Source: Candidatus Zhuqueibacterota bacterium
GTDB taxonomy: Bacteria; SM23-31
DNA: 8,636 nt
Reading direction: 5' to 3'
Assembly (NCBI GenBank): GCA_022562855.1
Contig: JADFON010000051.1
Coordinates: forward strand, 1-8,636
Both the position numbers and the translations under genes were made by a program. The first letter of the stretch is position 1. Each line of letters opens with the position of its first letter. The notes under the pieces were generated by a model. The model saw only the letters and a program-made list of their open reading frames with translations, did not search any database and was not told the DNA's origin. Shown here piece after piece: positions 1 to 6,174 of the stretch.

Positions 1-306
1 TTGCGCATAGACCGCATGGGGTTTACCGGCGGGCATTATTATCATATCGCCCTTTGTAAGAATTTGCTGTTTACCCGATATGGTGATCGCGGCTTCGCCT
101 TCAATAATATATACGAATGCGTCAAACGGCGTCGTATGTTCGCTGAGTTCTTCGCCTTTATCGAAGGCGAAAAGGGTGATATTCCCGGATTTTTGTTTGA
201 GAATTGTTCTGCTGACGACCGATCCTTCCCGGTAATTTACAAGGTTTTCGAGGGATTCCGCCTTGCCAAGCAGGCTGTTACTTTTTGTATCCGTTCCGTT
301 TTGCAT
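1..306 (-). CDS. Small cupin-domain protein, 3' end cut by window edge
   Basis: The minus strand is open from an ATG at 306-304 to the window edge, giving 102 residues; an in-frame TGA just upstream (324-322) makes this ATG the only ATG start. The product is a single cupin_2 barrel. Residues 45-78 include EHTTPFDAFVYIIEGE, and residues 86-97 read GDMIIMPAGKPH, which fits cupin motif 2 (G-x5-P-x-G-x2-H). Motif 1 is degenerate: H57 is present, but the second His of the usual H-x-H is T59 and the usual Glu is missing, so any metal site would rest on H57, H97 and perhaps D62. Stand-alone proteins of this type are about 105-115 residues long, so only a few residues are probably missing. It is cytoplasmic, with no signal peptide or membrane segment. 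The specific function is unknown; sensing or small-molecule binding is possible. It is divergent from the nuo operon, with no sign of a functional link. Fold assignment is confident; role is not. Confidence 0.85.
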   Translation of the reverse strand, partial: MQNGTDTKSNSLLGKAESLENLVNYREGSVVSRTILKQKSGNITLFAFDKGEELSEHTTPFDAFVYIIEGEAAITISGKQQILTKGDMIIMPAGKPHAVYAQ

Positions 307-350
307 TATAGTTATACGGGTTCAAAACTTTATCAGGTTTCAATTTTATA

Positions 351-379
351 AATATAGCCACATCAGATTTTAAATACAA
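351..379 (-). promoter_or_regulatory. Candidate sigma70-like promoter for the cupin gene
   Basis: On the minus strand TTGTAT (379-374) is followed after 17 bases by TATATT (356-351), a five-of-six match to the -10 consensus. Transcription would start near 344, leaving a leader of about 40 bases before the cupin ATG at 306. Spacing and position are ideal, but the region is AT-rich, so a chance match is possible. Confidence 0.4.
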
Positions 380-498
380 TTTATTTTACTTAAAATTTCA
401 CGAATTGATTTGCTTTATGGTAAAATTTCTATAAAATACTATTTGACCTAATCATTGTTATTTCCGTTAGAAGTGCAGAAAATTTCATTGAATTTTAC

Positions 499-527
499 TT
501 GACTTATTTTAAAAAAATGAATATCTT
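499..527 (+). promoter_or_regulatory. Candidate promoter of the nuo operon
   Basis: TTGACT at 499-504 is separated by 17 bases from TATCTT at 522-527, a sigma70-like arrangement (five of six and four of six matches). The sequence continues as TATCTTTTG (522-530), which also resembles the Bacteroidota -7 element TAnnTTTG with one extra base, and the TTG at 499-501 sits about where a -33 element would be. Transcription would start near 535, giving a leader of about 127 bases. It is the best plus-strand candidate in the gap, but is not proven. Confidence 0.4.
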
Positions 528-565
528 TTGTCGCTTCGAAAAAGCATTTTTCATGCATGTTTCAG

Positions 566-591
566 CTTGGAGGTTAATCGACCTCCGTAAG
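566..591 (+). promoter_or_regulatory. Hairpin in the presumed nuoA leader
   Basis: GGAGGT (569-574) pairs perfectly with ACCTCC (581-586) around the loop TAATCG, and CTT (566-568) can extend the stem with AAG (589-591) across a 2-base bulge. The left arm GGAGGT is itself a perfect anti-16S (Shine-Dalgarno-like) sequence, but there is no suitable start codon beside it and the stem would hide it. No T-run follows, so it is not an intrinsic terminator. A role in mRNA stability or leader regulation is inference. Confidence 0.5.
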
Positions 592-661
592 ACAACCATA
601 CAGAAAGGCGCTGTCACGCTGCGAGGATTATTGGTTTTACCGGTAGGCTAAAAGTGCGATT

Positions 662-1075
662 ATGATACTTGATTTTCTAAATGTTTTTATCTTTCTGCTG
701 GTTGGAATTTTTATGGTGTCCATTACCCTCCTGCTTTCAAAGTTAGTTCATCCCCGAAAAATCACCAAAGAGAAAATGATCGCTTACGAATGCGGCGAAG
801 ACCCTGTCGGCGAAACGTGGATCAGATTTAACAACCGTTTCTATGTTATTGCCCTGATTTTTATCATATTCGATATAGAGGTGGTTTTTTTGTTTCCGTG
901 GGCGGTTGCATTTACAAAACTTGGGAATAATTTTCTGGCGTTTGCGGACATGATGATTTTTCTTGCGATATTGCTTGTAGGGTTTGCATATGTATGGGTC
1001 AAGGGTGATCTTGAATGGGTCAAGTCTTATTTTACGGATCACGGGGAAGAAGTTCTTAAAAGTCCTAACGACTGA
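662..1075 (+). CDS. nuoA: NADH-quinone oxidoreductase subunit A
   Basis: NuoA (ND3 family) is a small membrane subunit at the junction of the peripheral and membrane arms of complex I; its long loop lies near the quinone site. The 137-residue protein has three predicted membrane helices at about residues 5-27, 60-84 and 93-113. The loop after helix 1 holds the diagnostic YECGEDPVG (42-50), and helix 2 carries the conserved acidic stretch DIEVVFLFPW (71-80). The family's conserved acidic end of helix 3 is seen as YVWVKGDLEW (110-119). Length is normal (E. coli about 147). It is the first gene of the operon, 62 bases upstream of nuoB. The ATG at 662 places helix 1 at the N-terminus as in homologues, although no clear ribosome binding site precedes it. 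The gap to nuoB holds only a 4-base-pair inverted repeat (1083-1095). Confidence 0.96.
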   Translation: MILDFLNVFIFLLVGIFMVSITLLLSKLVHPRKITKEKMIAYECGEDPVGETWIRFNNRFYVIALIFIIFDIEVVFLFPWAVAFTKLGNNFLAFADMMIFLAILLVGFAYVWVKGDLEWVKSYFTDHGEEVLKSPND

Positions 1076-1137
1076 TCCGAATCGGTCAATAACCGTTCTT
1101 GCGGCTCAGGACGATTCTACGTTTAAGGGTTCAAATT

Positions 1138-1638
1138 ATGGGATATATAGAAGGCAGATACGGTGATAATATTCTTATCACCTCTGTAGATAAAATATTT
1201 AATTGGGCGAGACTCTCCTCACTGTGGCCTATGACATTTGGTCTGGCTTGCTGTGCCATTGAAATGATGGCGACCGGCGCATCCCGGTTTGACCTGGACA
1301 GGTTTGGCATAATGTTCAGGGCAAGCCCCAGGCAGTCGGATGTCATGATTATAGCCGGAACCGTAACAATGAAAATGTCTTCCCGGATAGTACGTCTTTA
1401 CGAGCAGATGCCCGAACCGAAGTATGTGATATCGATGGGAAGTTGCGCGACCTGCGGAGGTCCTTACTGGGAACACGGATATCATGTATTGAAGGGTGTT
1501 GACAAGATCATTCCGGTGGATGTCTATGTCCCCGGCTGCCCCCCAAGACCTGAAGCGCTTATTGACGGTTTATTGGAATTGCGGGAGAAAATTCGTAAAG
1601 ACACACTGGCAAAGAAGGAAGACAAAGTTTCGGCGTAA
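1138..1638 (+). CDS. nuoB: NADH-quinone oxidoreductase subunit B (carries cluster N2)
   Basis: NuoB (PSST/Nqo6) binds the terminal [4Fe-4S] cluster N2, which passes electrons to quinone at the interface with NuoD and NuoH. The 166-residue protein has the N2 ligand pattern: adjacent C38 and C39 in [10 protein letters not shown]103 in MGSCATCGG and C134 in [10 protein letters not shown]. An extra Cys, C106, lies beside the third ligand. The stretch [15 protein letters not shown] (87-101) is typical. The ATG at 1138 is chosen over an in-frame TTG at 1099 because [11 protein letters not shown] matches the usual beginning of the protein and AAGGG (1125-1129) lies 8 bases upstream. The C-terminal tail (about 150-166) is charged. 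Soluble, peripheral arm. Length is normal. Confidence 0.97.
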   Translation: MGYIEGRYGDNILITSVDKIFNWARLSSLWPMTFGLACCAIEMMATGASRFDLDRFGIMFRASPRQSDVMIIAGTVTMKMSSRIVRLYEQMPEPKYVISMGSCATCGGPYWEHGYHVLKGVDKIIPVDVYVPGCPPRPEALIDGLLELREKIRKDTLAKKEDKVSA

Positions 1639-1727
1639 TACAAGGTCTCCGAATTCAAACTGAATAAATCAATTATATTCTTTCCGTGAACTCCACGTGC
1701 CGGTTTGTGGTTCAAGGCGAATTTGTT

Positions 1728-2222
1728 ATGACGATTGAAGAAATATACAAGAAACTCCGGAAGTCGTTTGGCGGCACAATACTGGAATCCGATTTGGAGG
1801 TATTGGAACCTGTTGTCGGTATTGAACCTCAGTCAATCGCAGAGGTATCGGGATTTTTGAAAAACGAACCGGATTTGAAATTTACTTCGCTTATGTGCCT
1901 GAGCAGTGTGGATTTGGATGAAGAAAATCTTCAGGTCGTTTACCATCTGCACTCGATGGATCATAATCATAAAATTATCCTGGGGGTGATAATTCCGAAA
2001 AACGCTGCAAAGATTCCTACTGTTTCCGGTGTTTGGCGTACTGCAAACTGGCATGAACGGGAGGCATTTGACCTGATGGGTGTTGAATTCGAGGGACATC
2101 CGGACCACAGGAGAATTCTTTGCCCGGACGATTGGGAAGGGCATCCTCTGCGGAAAGACTATGTTGTACAGGAAATGTATAACGGTTTGCCGGTTCCTTA
2201 TCCAAAAGAAGAAGATGATTAA
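1728..2222 (+). CDS. nuoC: NADH-quinone oxidoreductase subunit C (30-kDa family)
   Basis: NuoC (30-kDa/Nqo5) is a cofactor-free peripheral-arm subunit that packs against NuoD. The 164-residue protein carries the family signature as WHEREAFDLMGVEFEGHPD (108-126) followed by HRRIL, and ends the conserved core with EGHPLRKDY (137-145). The acidic C-terminus after residue 158 is common. The ATG at 1728 is preferred to an upstream in-frame GTG at 1686: it gives the expected N-terminal length, and AAGG (1714-1717) lies 10 bases before it. nuoC is separate from nuoD, unlike the fused nuoCD of E. coli and Bacteroides. The 89-base gap before it, and the longer gap after it, set it somewhat apart from its neighbours. 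Confidence 0.96.
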   Translation: MTIEEIYKKLRKSFGGTILESDLEVLEPVVGIEPQSIAEVSGFLKNEPDLKFTSLMCLSSVDLDEENLQVVYHLHSMDHNHKIILGVIIPKNAAKIPTVSGVWRTANWHEREAFDLMGVEFEGHPDHRRILCPDDWEGHPLRKDYVVQEMYNGLPVPYPKEEDD

Positions 2223-2252
2223 AAGAAATAAAGTTTAAATATTACAATTTTA

Positions 2253-2335
2253 TGACACAGATTTTCACAGATTTCAATTATTGAATGAGATTTTTTTCAG
2301 TGTCAATCAGTTTAAATCAGCGAAAATCTGTGTCA
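2253..2335. repeat. Repeat-like element with 14-base inverted arms in the nuoC-nuoD gap
   Basis: TGACACAGATTTTC (2253-2266) recurs as an exact reverse complement at 2322-2335. Inside, each half has short direct repeats at a 10-base step: CACAGATTT at 2256 and 2266, and AATCAG at 2305 and 2315. A smaller palindrome TTCAAT-T-ATTGAA lies at 2273-2285. The composition resembles the interspersed 'cacagattt / aaatctgtg' repeats common in many environmental bacterial genomes, a comparison made from memory. There is no coding potential and no T-run after the right arm, so it does not look like a terminator. It fills about half of a 175-base gap within the operon; the flanks 2223-2252 and 2336-2397 are AT-rich with nothing else recognisable. 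Confidence 0.7.
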
Positions 2336-2397
2336 AAGTCTTTTAGTGAAAATTTCAAAAATTTAATTTAGAATAAATCAGGGATCATCAAGAGCAC

Positions 2398-3576
2398 ATG
2401 CCCGAAATAAAAACAGACGACGTTTATATTGAACTCGGAAAGCATCCGAAAGCCGGATTTGCGACGGATGACATGATTTTGCAGATGGGTCCGCAGCATC
2501 CGAGCACGCACGGTGTGCTAAGGATTGAGTGCGTTACCGACGGTGAAATCATAAAAAAAGCGACTTGTCATATCGGATACCTTCACCGTTGCTTTGAAAA
2601 GCACGCAGAAAACGTGATGTGGCAGGGCGTTATCCCTTTTACCGACAGGATGGACTATCTCGCGTCAATGGGGCAGAATTTCTCTTATGTCATTACTGTT
2701 GAGAAGCTAATGGGAATCGAGGTTCCCGAACGAGCTGAGTACATGCGAGTCATAACAGCGGAGCTGCAACGAATCGCAAGTCACCTGATGGCTTACGGCA
2801 CCTATGGAATGGATATCGGCGCATTTACTCCTTTTTTGTGGGCATTCCGTGAACGCGAATATGTGCTCGATCTGTTCGAAAAACTCTGCGGCGCCCGGCT
2901 GCTTTACAATTATATGTGGATCGGGGGAGTTTCGCATGACGTTTATGACGGATTTGCCGAAGAATGTATGAGTTTTCTCGATACTTTTGAGCGCGTGGTG
3001 TTTGAAGAATTTAATCCCATTTTGACATATAACAAGATCTTTATAGAACGTACTGCCAATGTCGGAATCCTTTCTCCTGAATTGGCAATAGATTACGGGA
3101 TTACCGGTCCATGTCTGCGGGGGTCGGGTGTGGACTGGGATTTGCGTCGTGACGATCCCTATTCCATATACGACAGATTCGATTTTGAAGTGATAACCGG
3201 CAAAGGAGAAATGGGCACGGTCGGCGATTGCTGGGACAGGTTCATGGTGCGGGTATTGGAAATGATCGAAAGTGTTAAAATAATCAGACAGGCGCTCCAG
3301 CAAATGCCCGAGGGTCCCATAATGAATGAGAAAATTAAAAAGGTGATCCGTGTACCGGCGGGGAGGGTTTACGGAAGGACTGAAGCGCCGAGAGGCGAGC
3401 TTGGATATTACCTTATCAGCGACGGAAAGGGGAGAGGACCAAACAGGCTGAAAGCCCGGTCTCCCTGTTTTAGCAATCTCAGTGTTCTTGAGGAAATTTC
3501 GAGGGGTTGTATGCTTGCGGACCTGATCGCGATAATAGGGAGTCTTGACATAGTTCTCGGTTGTGTTGACCGTTGA
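2398..3576 (+). CDS. nuoD: NADH-quinone oxidoreductase subunit D (49-kDa family)
   Basis: NuoD (49-kDa/Nqo4) forms most of the quinone-binding cavity with NuoB and descends from the large subunit of NiFe hydrogenases. The 392-residue protein begins its core with MGPQHPSTHGVL (30-41). H38 there and Y87 in TDRMDYL (82-88) align with the quinone-contacting His and Tyr described in Thermus Nqo4. Other landmarks are GYLHRCFEKHAE (60-71), ELQRIASHL (122-130), GSGVDWDLRRDDPYS and, near the end, GRVYGRTEAPRGELGYYL. It ends in the usual DR. The hydrogenase Ni-binding cysteines are not present as a set, as expected. The ATG at 2398 gives the normal length; only a poor purine-rich stretch (AAGAG) precedes it. 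nuoH follows after 31 bases, leaving no room for nuoE, nuoF or nuoG. HRCFEK is a form I associate with the FCB group. Confidence 0.97.
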   Translation: MPEIKTDDVYIELGKHPKAGFATDDMILQMGPQHPSTHGVLRIECVTDGEIIKKATCHIGYLHRCFEKHAENVMWQGVIPFTDRMDYLASMGQNFSYVITVEKLMGIEVPERAEYMRVITAELQRIASHLMAYGTYGMDIGAFTPFLWAFREREYVLDLFEKLCGARLLYNYMWIGGVSHDVYDGFAEECMSFLDTFERVVFEEFNPILTYNKIFIERTANVGILSPELAIDYGITGPCLRGSGVDWDLRRDDPYSIYDRFDFEVITGKGEMGTVGDCWDRFMVRVLEMIESVKIIRQALQQMPEGPIMNEKIKKVIRVPAGRVYGRTEAPRGELGYYLISDGKGRGPNRLKARSPCFSNLSVLEEISRGCMLADLIAIIGSLDIVLGCVDR

Positions 3577-3607
3577 TGTTCAATGGTAATGGTTTTCGGA
3601 TAAATAA

Positions 3608-4669
3608 ATGATTCAAGCTGAATACTATAATATATTTGTAAAGATCATCGACCAGTTGGCGGTGTTGGATTTTTTGCCGCCTGTTTGGAAGTTTATTCTT
3701 GCTTCGGTAATCGCTGCGTTGGTTTTTTTTCACGTCATAGCTATATTTGCACTTGTGGCTATTTGGGTTGAACGAAAAGTGGCGGGTCATATTCAAGACC
3801 GTTTGGGTCCGATGGAGACCGGTTGGCATGGCGTTCTGCAAACACTTGCCGATGCTATAAAACTACTGATAAAAGAAGATATAATTGCCGGCGGTATAGA
3901 CAGGCGATTGTTTGTCCTTGCGCCGGTTATTGTTTTTATGACCGCTTTAGCCGTGTTTGTTGTTTTTCCTGTTGGTGAGAATTTTATTGTCTCGGACCTC
4001 AATATCGGTATACTATACATAGTCGCGATATCGACGTTGGTCGTTCCGGGGATAATCATGGCAGGCTGGTCGTCCAATAACAAATGGTCGTTGTTCGGTG
4101 CGATGCGCTCCGCTGCCCAGATTGTCAGCTACGAAGTTCCTGTCGGACTGGCGATCGTTTGCGCGGTGATGGCTGCAGGGTCATTGAGTATGCAGACTAT
4201 TGTCGAGTCGCAAGCCGGTGGTTTCTGGAATTGGTTTATATTCAGTAAATTCCCCTTCGGTTTTATAGCATTTTTTATTTATTTTGTTGCGTCCCTGGCG
4301 GAAATCAACAGAACGCCGTTTGATTTACCCGAAGCGGAATCCGAGATTGTCGCAGGATATATGACAGAGTATTCGGGTATGCGATGGTCGTTTTTCTTTC
4401 TTGCGGAATACGGCAATATGCTTGCTGTCGGAGCAATCGCAACAACTTTGTTTTTGGGCGGCTGGCAAACACCGATTTCGTTATTGTCCTTTATCCCCGG
4501 TCCTGTTTGGTTTACGGCGAAGACAATGTTTTTGGTATTTGTTCACATCTGGCTGAGGTGGACGCTTCCGCGGTTGCGAGTCGACCAGTTAATGTATATG
4601 TGCTGGAAGGTGTTGACGCCATTTGCTTTTGTGAGTATTTTCGGTATCGGACTCTGGATGACATTTTAA
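3608..4669 (+). CDS. nuoH: NADH-quinone oxidoreductase subunit H (ND1 family)
   Basis: NuoH (ND1/Nqo8) is the membrane subunit that anchors the peripheral arm and closes the quinone channel, coupling quinone reduction to the proton pumps. The 353-residue protein has about eight or nine hydrophobic segments. Diagnostic stretches are WVERKVAGHIQDRLGPM (53-69), ADAIKLLIKEDI (81-92) and the ND1 signature AEINRTPFDLPEAESEIVAG (231-250) followed by YMTEYSGMRW. The acidic residues of that loop (E232, D239, E242, E244, E246) are retained. Length is slightly above E. coli (325). The start ATG at 3608 lies 31 bases after nuoD with only a weak GGAT upstream, so translation may depend partly on coupling to nuoD. 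An AT-rich gap with a palindrome follows. Confidence 0.97.
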   Translation: MIQAEYYNIFVKIIDQLAVLDFLPPVWKFILASVIAALVFFHVIAIFALVAIWVERKVAGHIQDRLGPMETGWHGVLQTLADAIKLLIKEDIIAGGIDRRLFVLAPVIVFMTALAVFVVFPVGENFIVSDLNIGILYIVAISTLVVPGIIMAGWSSNNKWSLFGAMRSAAQIVSYEVPVGLAIVCAVMAAGSLSMQTIVESQAGGFWNWFIFSKFPFGFIAFFIYFVASLAEINRTPFDLPEAESEIVAGYMTEYSGMRWSFFFLAEYGNMLAVGAIATTLFLGGWQTPISLLSFIPGPVWFTAKTMFLVFVHIWLRWTLPRLRVDQLMYMCWKVLTPFAFVSIFGIGLWMTF

Positions 4670-4686
4670 AATCGGATAACAGTACT

Positions 4687-4752
4687 TTGGTAAATTTTTA
4701 AAAATTAATAACACAGGCTAAAGCCTGCTCTACCACTAAAAATCTTGGTAAA
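4687..4752. repeat. Short palindromic element in the nuoH-nuoI gap, between 8-base direct repeats
   Basis: The core is CAGGC (4714-4718), loop TAAA, GCCTG (4723-4727), continuing as CTCTACCAC. From memory, the phrase 'caggctaaagcctgctctacca' recalls short palindromic repeats scattered in several bacterial genomes. An AT palindrome AATTTTTAAAAATT lies at 4693-4706. Identical TTGGTAAA copies at 4687-4694 and 4745-4752 bracket the element and could be a target duplication, though in such AT-rich DNA chance is possible. The stem is short and no T-run follows, so termination is unlikely. Confidence 0.5.
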
Positions 4753-4758
4753 ATCATT

Positions 4759-5343
4759 ATGCAAAGCGTAAACCAATATTTTTTAAACATATATATTGCT
4801 ATAAAGTCTGTATTGATAGGTATGTCGATTACTTTCAGGCATTTGTTTACGAAGTCGGTGACGGTTCAGTACCCTCGAGAGAGATTGCCGATACCGGGAA
4901 CGTCGAGAAACCTGCTGCTGAACAAGATTGAAGATTGTATCGGCTGCGATCAATGCGTCCGTGTCTGCCCTGTCAATTGTATCACGATGGATACGATTAA
5001 AGTGTTCCCCGAAGATGACTTAGGGTTAGCCTCAGACGGTTCGAAAAAGCGGCTCTGGCTTCCGAGATTCGATATAGACATGGCAAAATGCTGTTATTGC
5101 GGATTATGTACTTATCCATGTCCAACCGAATGTCTTATTATGACAGACGAATATGAATACGCCACATATGAGCGAAATGACCTTGTGTTCAAATTTACGG
5201 ATCTCGATCCCATTCAAATTGCAGAACTCAAGGAAAAGGATCATATCAGATCAATGGAAAAGGAAAAGAAAAAATTGGAAACGGCGAAACAAGCTGCCGC
5301 CAAACCGGGGAAAAACGGCGGAAAATCCGGAGAAGGTACGTGA
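4759..5343 (+). CDS. nuoI: NADH-quinone oxidoreductase subunit I (two [4Fe-4S] ferredoxin-like)
   Basis: NuoI (TYKY/Nqo9) holds clusters N6a and N6b, which carry electrons toward NuoB. The 194-residue protein has two CxxCxxCxxxCP motifs: C60, C63, C66, C70 and C111, C114, C117, C121. C112 sits beside the second set. The N-terminal amphipathic stretch (about 8-30) probably packs on the membrane arm, as in homologues. After residue 150 the protein ends in a charged, Lys-rich and Gly-rich tail (about 156-194) that looks disordered and is not part of the ferredoxin fold. The ATG at 4759 has no visible ribosome binding site. The last codons hold the ribosome binding site of nuoJ, and the stop overlaps its start. 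In complexes lacking NuoEFG, NuoI is a candidate entry point for electrons; here that is inference. Confidence 0.97.
   Translation: MQSVNQYFLNIYIAIKSVLIGMSITFRHLFTKSVTVQYPRERLPIPGTSRNLLLNKIEDCIGCDQCVRVCPVNCITMDTIKVFPEDDLGLASDGSKKRLWLPRFDIDMAKCCYCGLCTYPCPTECLIMTDEYEYATYERNDLVFKFTDLDPIQIAELKEKDHIRSMEKEKKKLETAKQAAAKPGKNGGKSGEGT
5329..5336 (+). promoter_or_regulatory. Shine-Dalgarno of nuoJ that decides a GTG start
   Basis: GGAGAAGG lies within the last codons of nuoI, with its GGAG 7 bases before a GTG at 5340-5342. This supports the GTG, which overlaps the nuoI TGA (5341-5343) by the 4-base GTGA pattern typical of translational coupling. Confidence 0.75.
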
Positions 5344-5846
5344 TCGGCAAAGATATCATATTTATAATTTTTGCTGTAATAACAGTCGGTTCAGCAGCGC
5401 TGGTGGTGTTTTCCAAAAAAATCATTTATGCGGCATTCTCGCTGATGTTGTCATTGTTTGGTGTGGCGGCATTGTTTGTGTTCTTAAACGCAGATTTTCT
5501 TGCGGCTGTCCAGGTCATAGTATATGTAGGCGGGATATTAGTATTGATTTTGTTTGGCGTCCTGCTGACGGTTAAGATATCCAGCGACAATGTCATTTCG
5601 CATTTATCTCAAAGAATCTGGGGTTCGATTGCGGCTGTCGGAATGTTTGTCCTGATTTTTATTGCCATTACAAGAACAAATTGGACAATTTTAGATAAAT
5701 CTGAGGACGTAGTTTATTACCCGCAAAGCGAGGCGATTGGAATCCAGTTATTGACAAACTACATCTTACCATTTGAAGTTGCTTCGATTTTACTTCTTGC
5801 CGCTTTGATAGGAGCAATGTTTTTAGTCCGTCCGGAGAATAAATGA
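5340..5846 (+). CDS. nuoJ: NADH-quinone oxidoreductase subunit J (ND6 family)
   Basis: NuoJ (ND6/Nqo10) is a membrane subunit near the quinone site; in known structures a pi-bulge in its third helix shifts during coupling. The 168-residue protein has five predicted membrane helices at about residues 5-24, 28-49, 54-78, 93-111 and 142-163. The conserved helix-3 stretch QVIVYVGGILVLILFGVLL (58-76) and the terminal FEVASILLLAALIGA (145-159) identify the family. It starts at GTG 5340, overlapping the nuoI stop by 4 bases, and its own TGA overlaps the nuoK ATG by 4 bases. The upstream GGAGAAGG supports this start. Length is normal. Confidence 0.95.
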   Translation: MIGKDIIFIIFAVITVGSAALVVFSKKIIYAAFSLMLSLFGVAALFVFLNADFLAAVQVIVYVGGILVLILFGVLLTVKISSDNVISHLSQRIWGSIAAVGMFVLIFIAITRTNWTILDKSEDVVYYPQSEAIGIQLLTNYILPFEVASILLLAALIGAMFLVRPENK

Positions 5847-6148
5847 TTACGCTCGAAGTATTTTTAACGATAGGGGCGTTACTTTTTGTTTTTGGAATTC
5901 TCGCCGTTGTGACGAAGCGCAACGCTATCGGGGTGTTGATGGGCGTCGAACTTATTCTCAATGCGGCTAATGTCAATTTTATTGCATTTTCTTTTTTTAC
6001 CGACACTGGGATTGACGGAATAATGATAGCGTTGTTCATATTTGTCATAGCGGTCGCCGAAGCTGCTGTTGCGCTTGCTATTGTGCTTAACATCTTTCGC
6101 AATATGCAGACTATAAATGTTGATGAAATAGACAGTCTTAAAAAATAA
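5843..6148 (+). CDS. nuoK: NADH-quinone oxidoreductase subunit K (ND4L family)
   Basis: NuoK (ND4L/Nqo11) is a three-helix membrane subunit, related to MrpC, that forms part of the proton path between the quinone site and the antiporter-like subunits. The 101-residue protein has helices at about 3-22, 29-52 and 58-84. Both functionally important membrane glutamates are present: E36 in LMGVELILNA and E73 in VIAVAEAAVALAI, equivalent to E36 and E72 of E. coli. The ATG at 5843 overlaps the nuoJ stop as ATGA, and GGAG (5834-5837) lies 5 bases upstream, so start choice is secure. The C-terminal tail is short and charged. nuoL follows after 26 bases. Confidence 0.96.
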   Translation: MITLEVFLTIGALLFVFGILAVVTKRNAIGVLMGVELILNAANVNFIAFSFFTDTGIDGIMIALFIFVIAVAEAAVALAIVLNIFRNMQTINVDEIDSLKK

Positions 6149-6174
6149 CAAGATAACCTACTAATTCTATTTAA

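Larger units (their letters stand above)
307..661. other. Divergent AT-rich intergenic region between cupin gene and nuoA
   Basis: This 355-base gap has no credible gene; the plus-strand reading frame that enters it from the left is a shadow of the cupin gene. Bases 352-530 are very AT-rich and hold one promoter-like sequence per strand. Bases 531-661 are less AT-rich and probably form the transcribed leader of nuoA, with a hairpin at 566-591. I recognise no known riboswitch class. The nuoA start at 662 has no good ribosome binding site directly upstream. Confidence 0.6.

Noticed and set aside
1-351. Plus-strand reading frame of 116 residues at the left edge
   Set aside because: Its residues show no family features, while the opposite strand encodes a clear cupin domain over 1-306.
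1083-1095. CGGT-CAATA-ACCG small hairpin in the nuoA-nuoB gap
   Set aside because: Only four base pairs; expected by chance and with no flanking signal.
1686-1727. Upstream GTG start for nuoC adding 14 residues
   Set aside because: The added residues do not resemble NuoC N-termini, and the ATG at 1728 has a purine-rich site at a workable distance.
2253-2335. Inverted repeat as a Rho-independent terminator after nuoC
   Set aside because: Arms are far apart (55 bases), not GC-rich, and no run of T follows; the operon continues on the same strand.
2707-3303. Minus-strand frame of 198 residues opposite nuoD
   Set aside because: Lies wholly inside nuoD, whose translation is conserved throughout; the antisense product has no recognisable domain.
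4384-4701. Plus-strand 105-residue frame within and beyond nuoH
   Set aside because: Overlaps the conserved nuoH C-terminal half in another frame; the Cys/Arg/Val-rich product has no family features.
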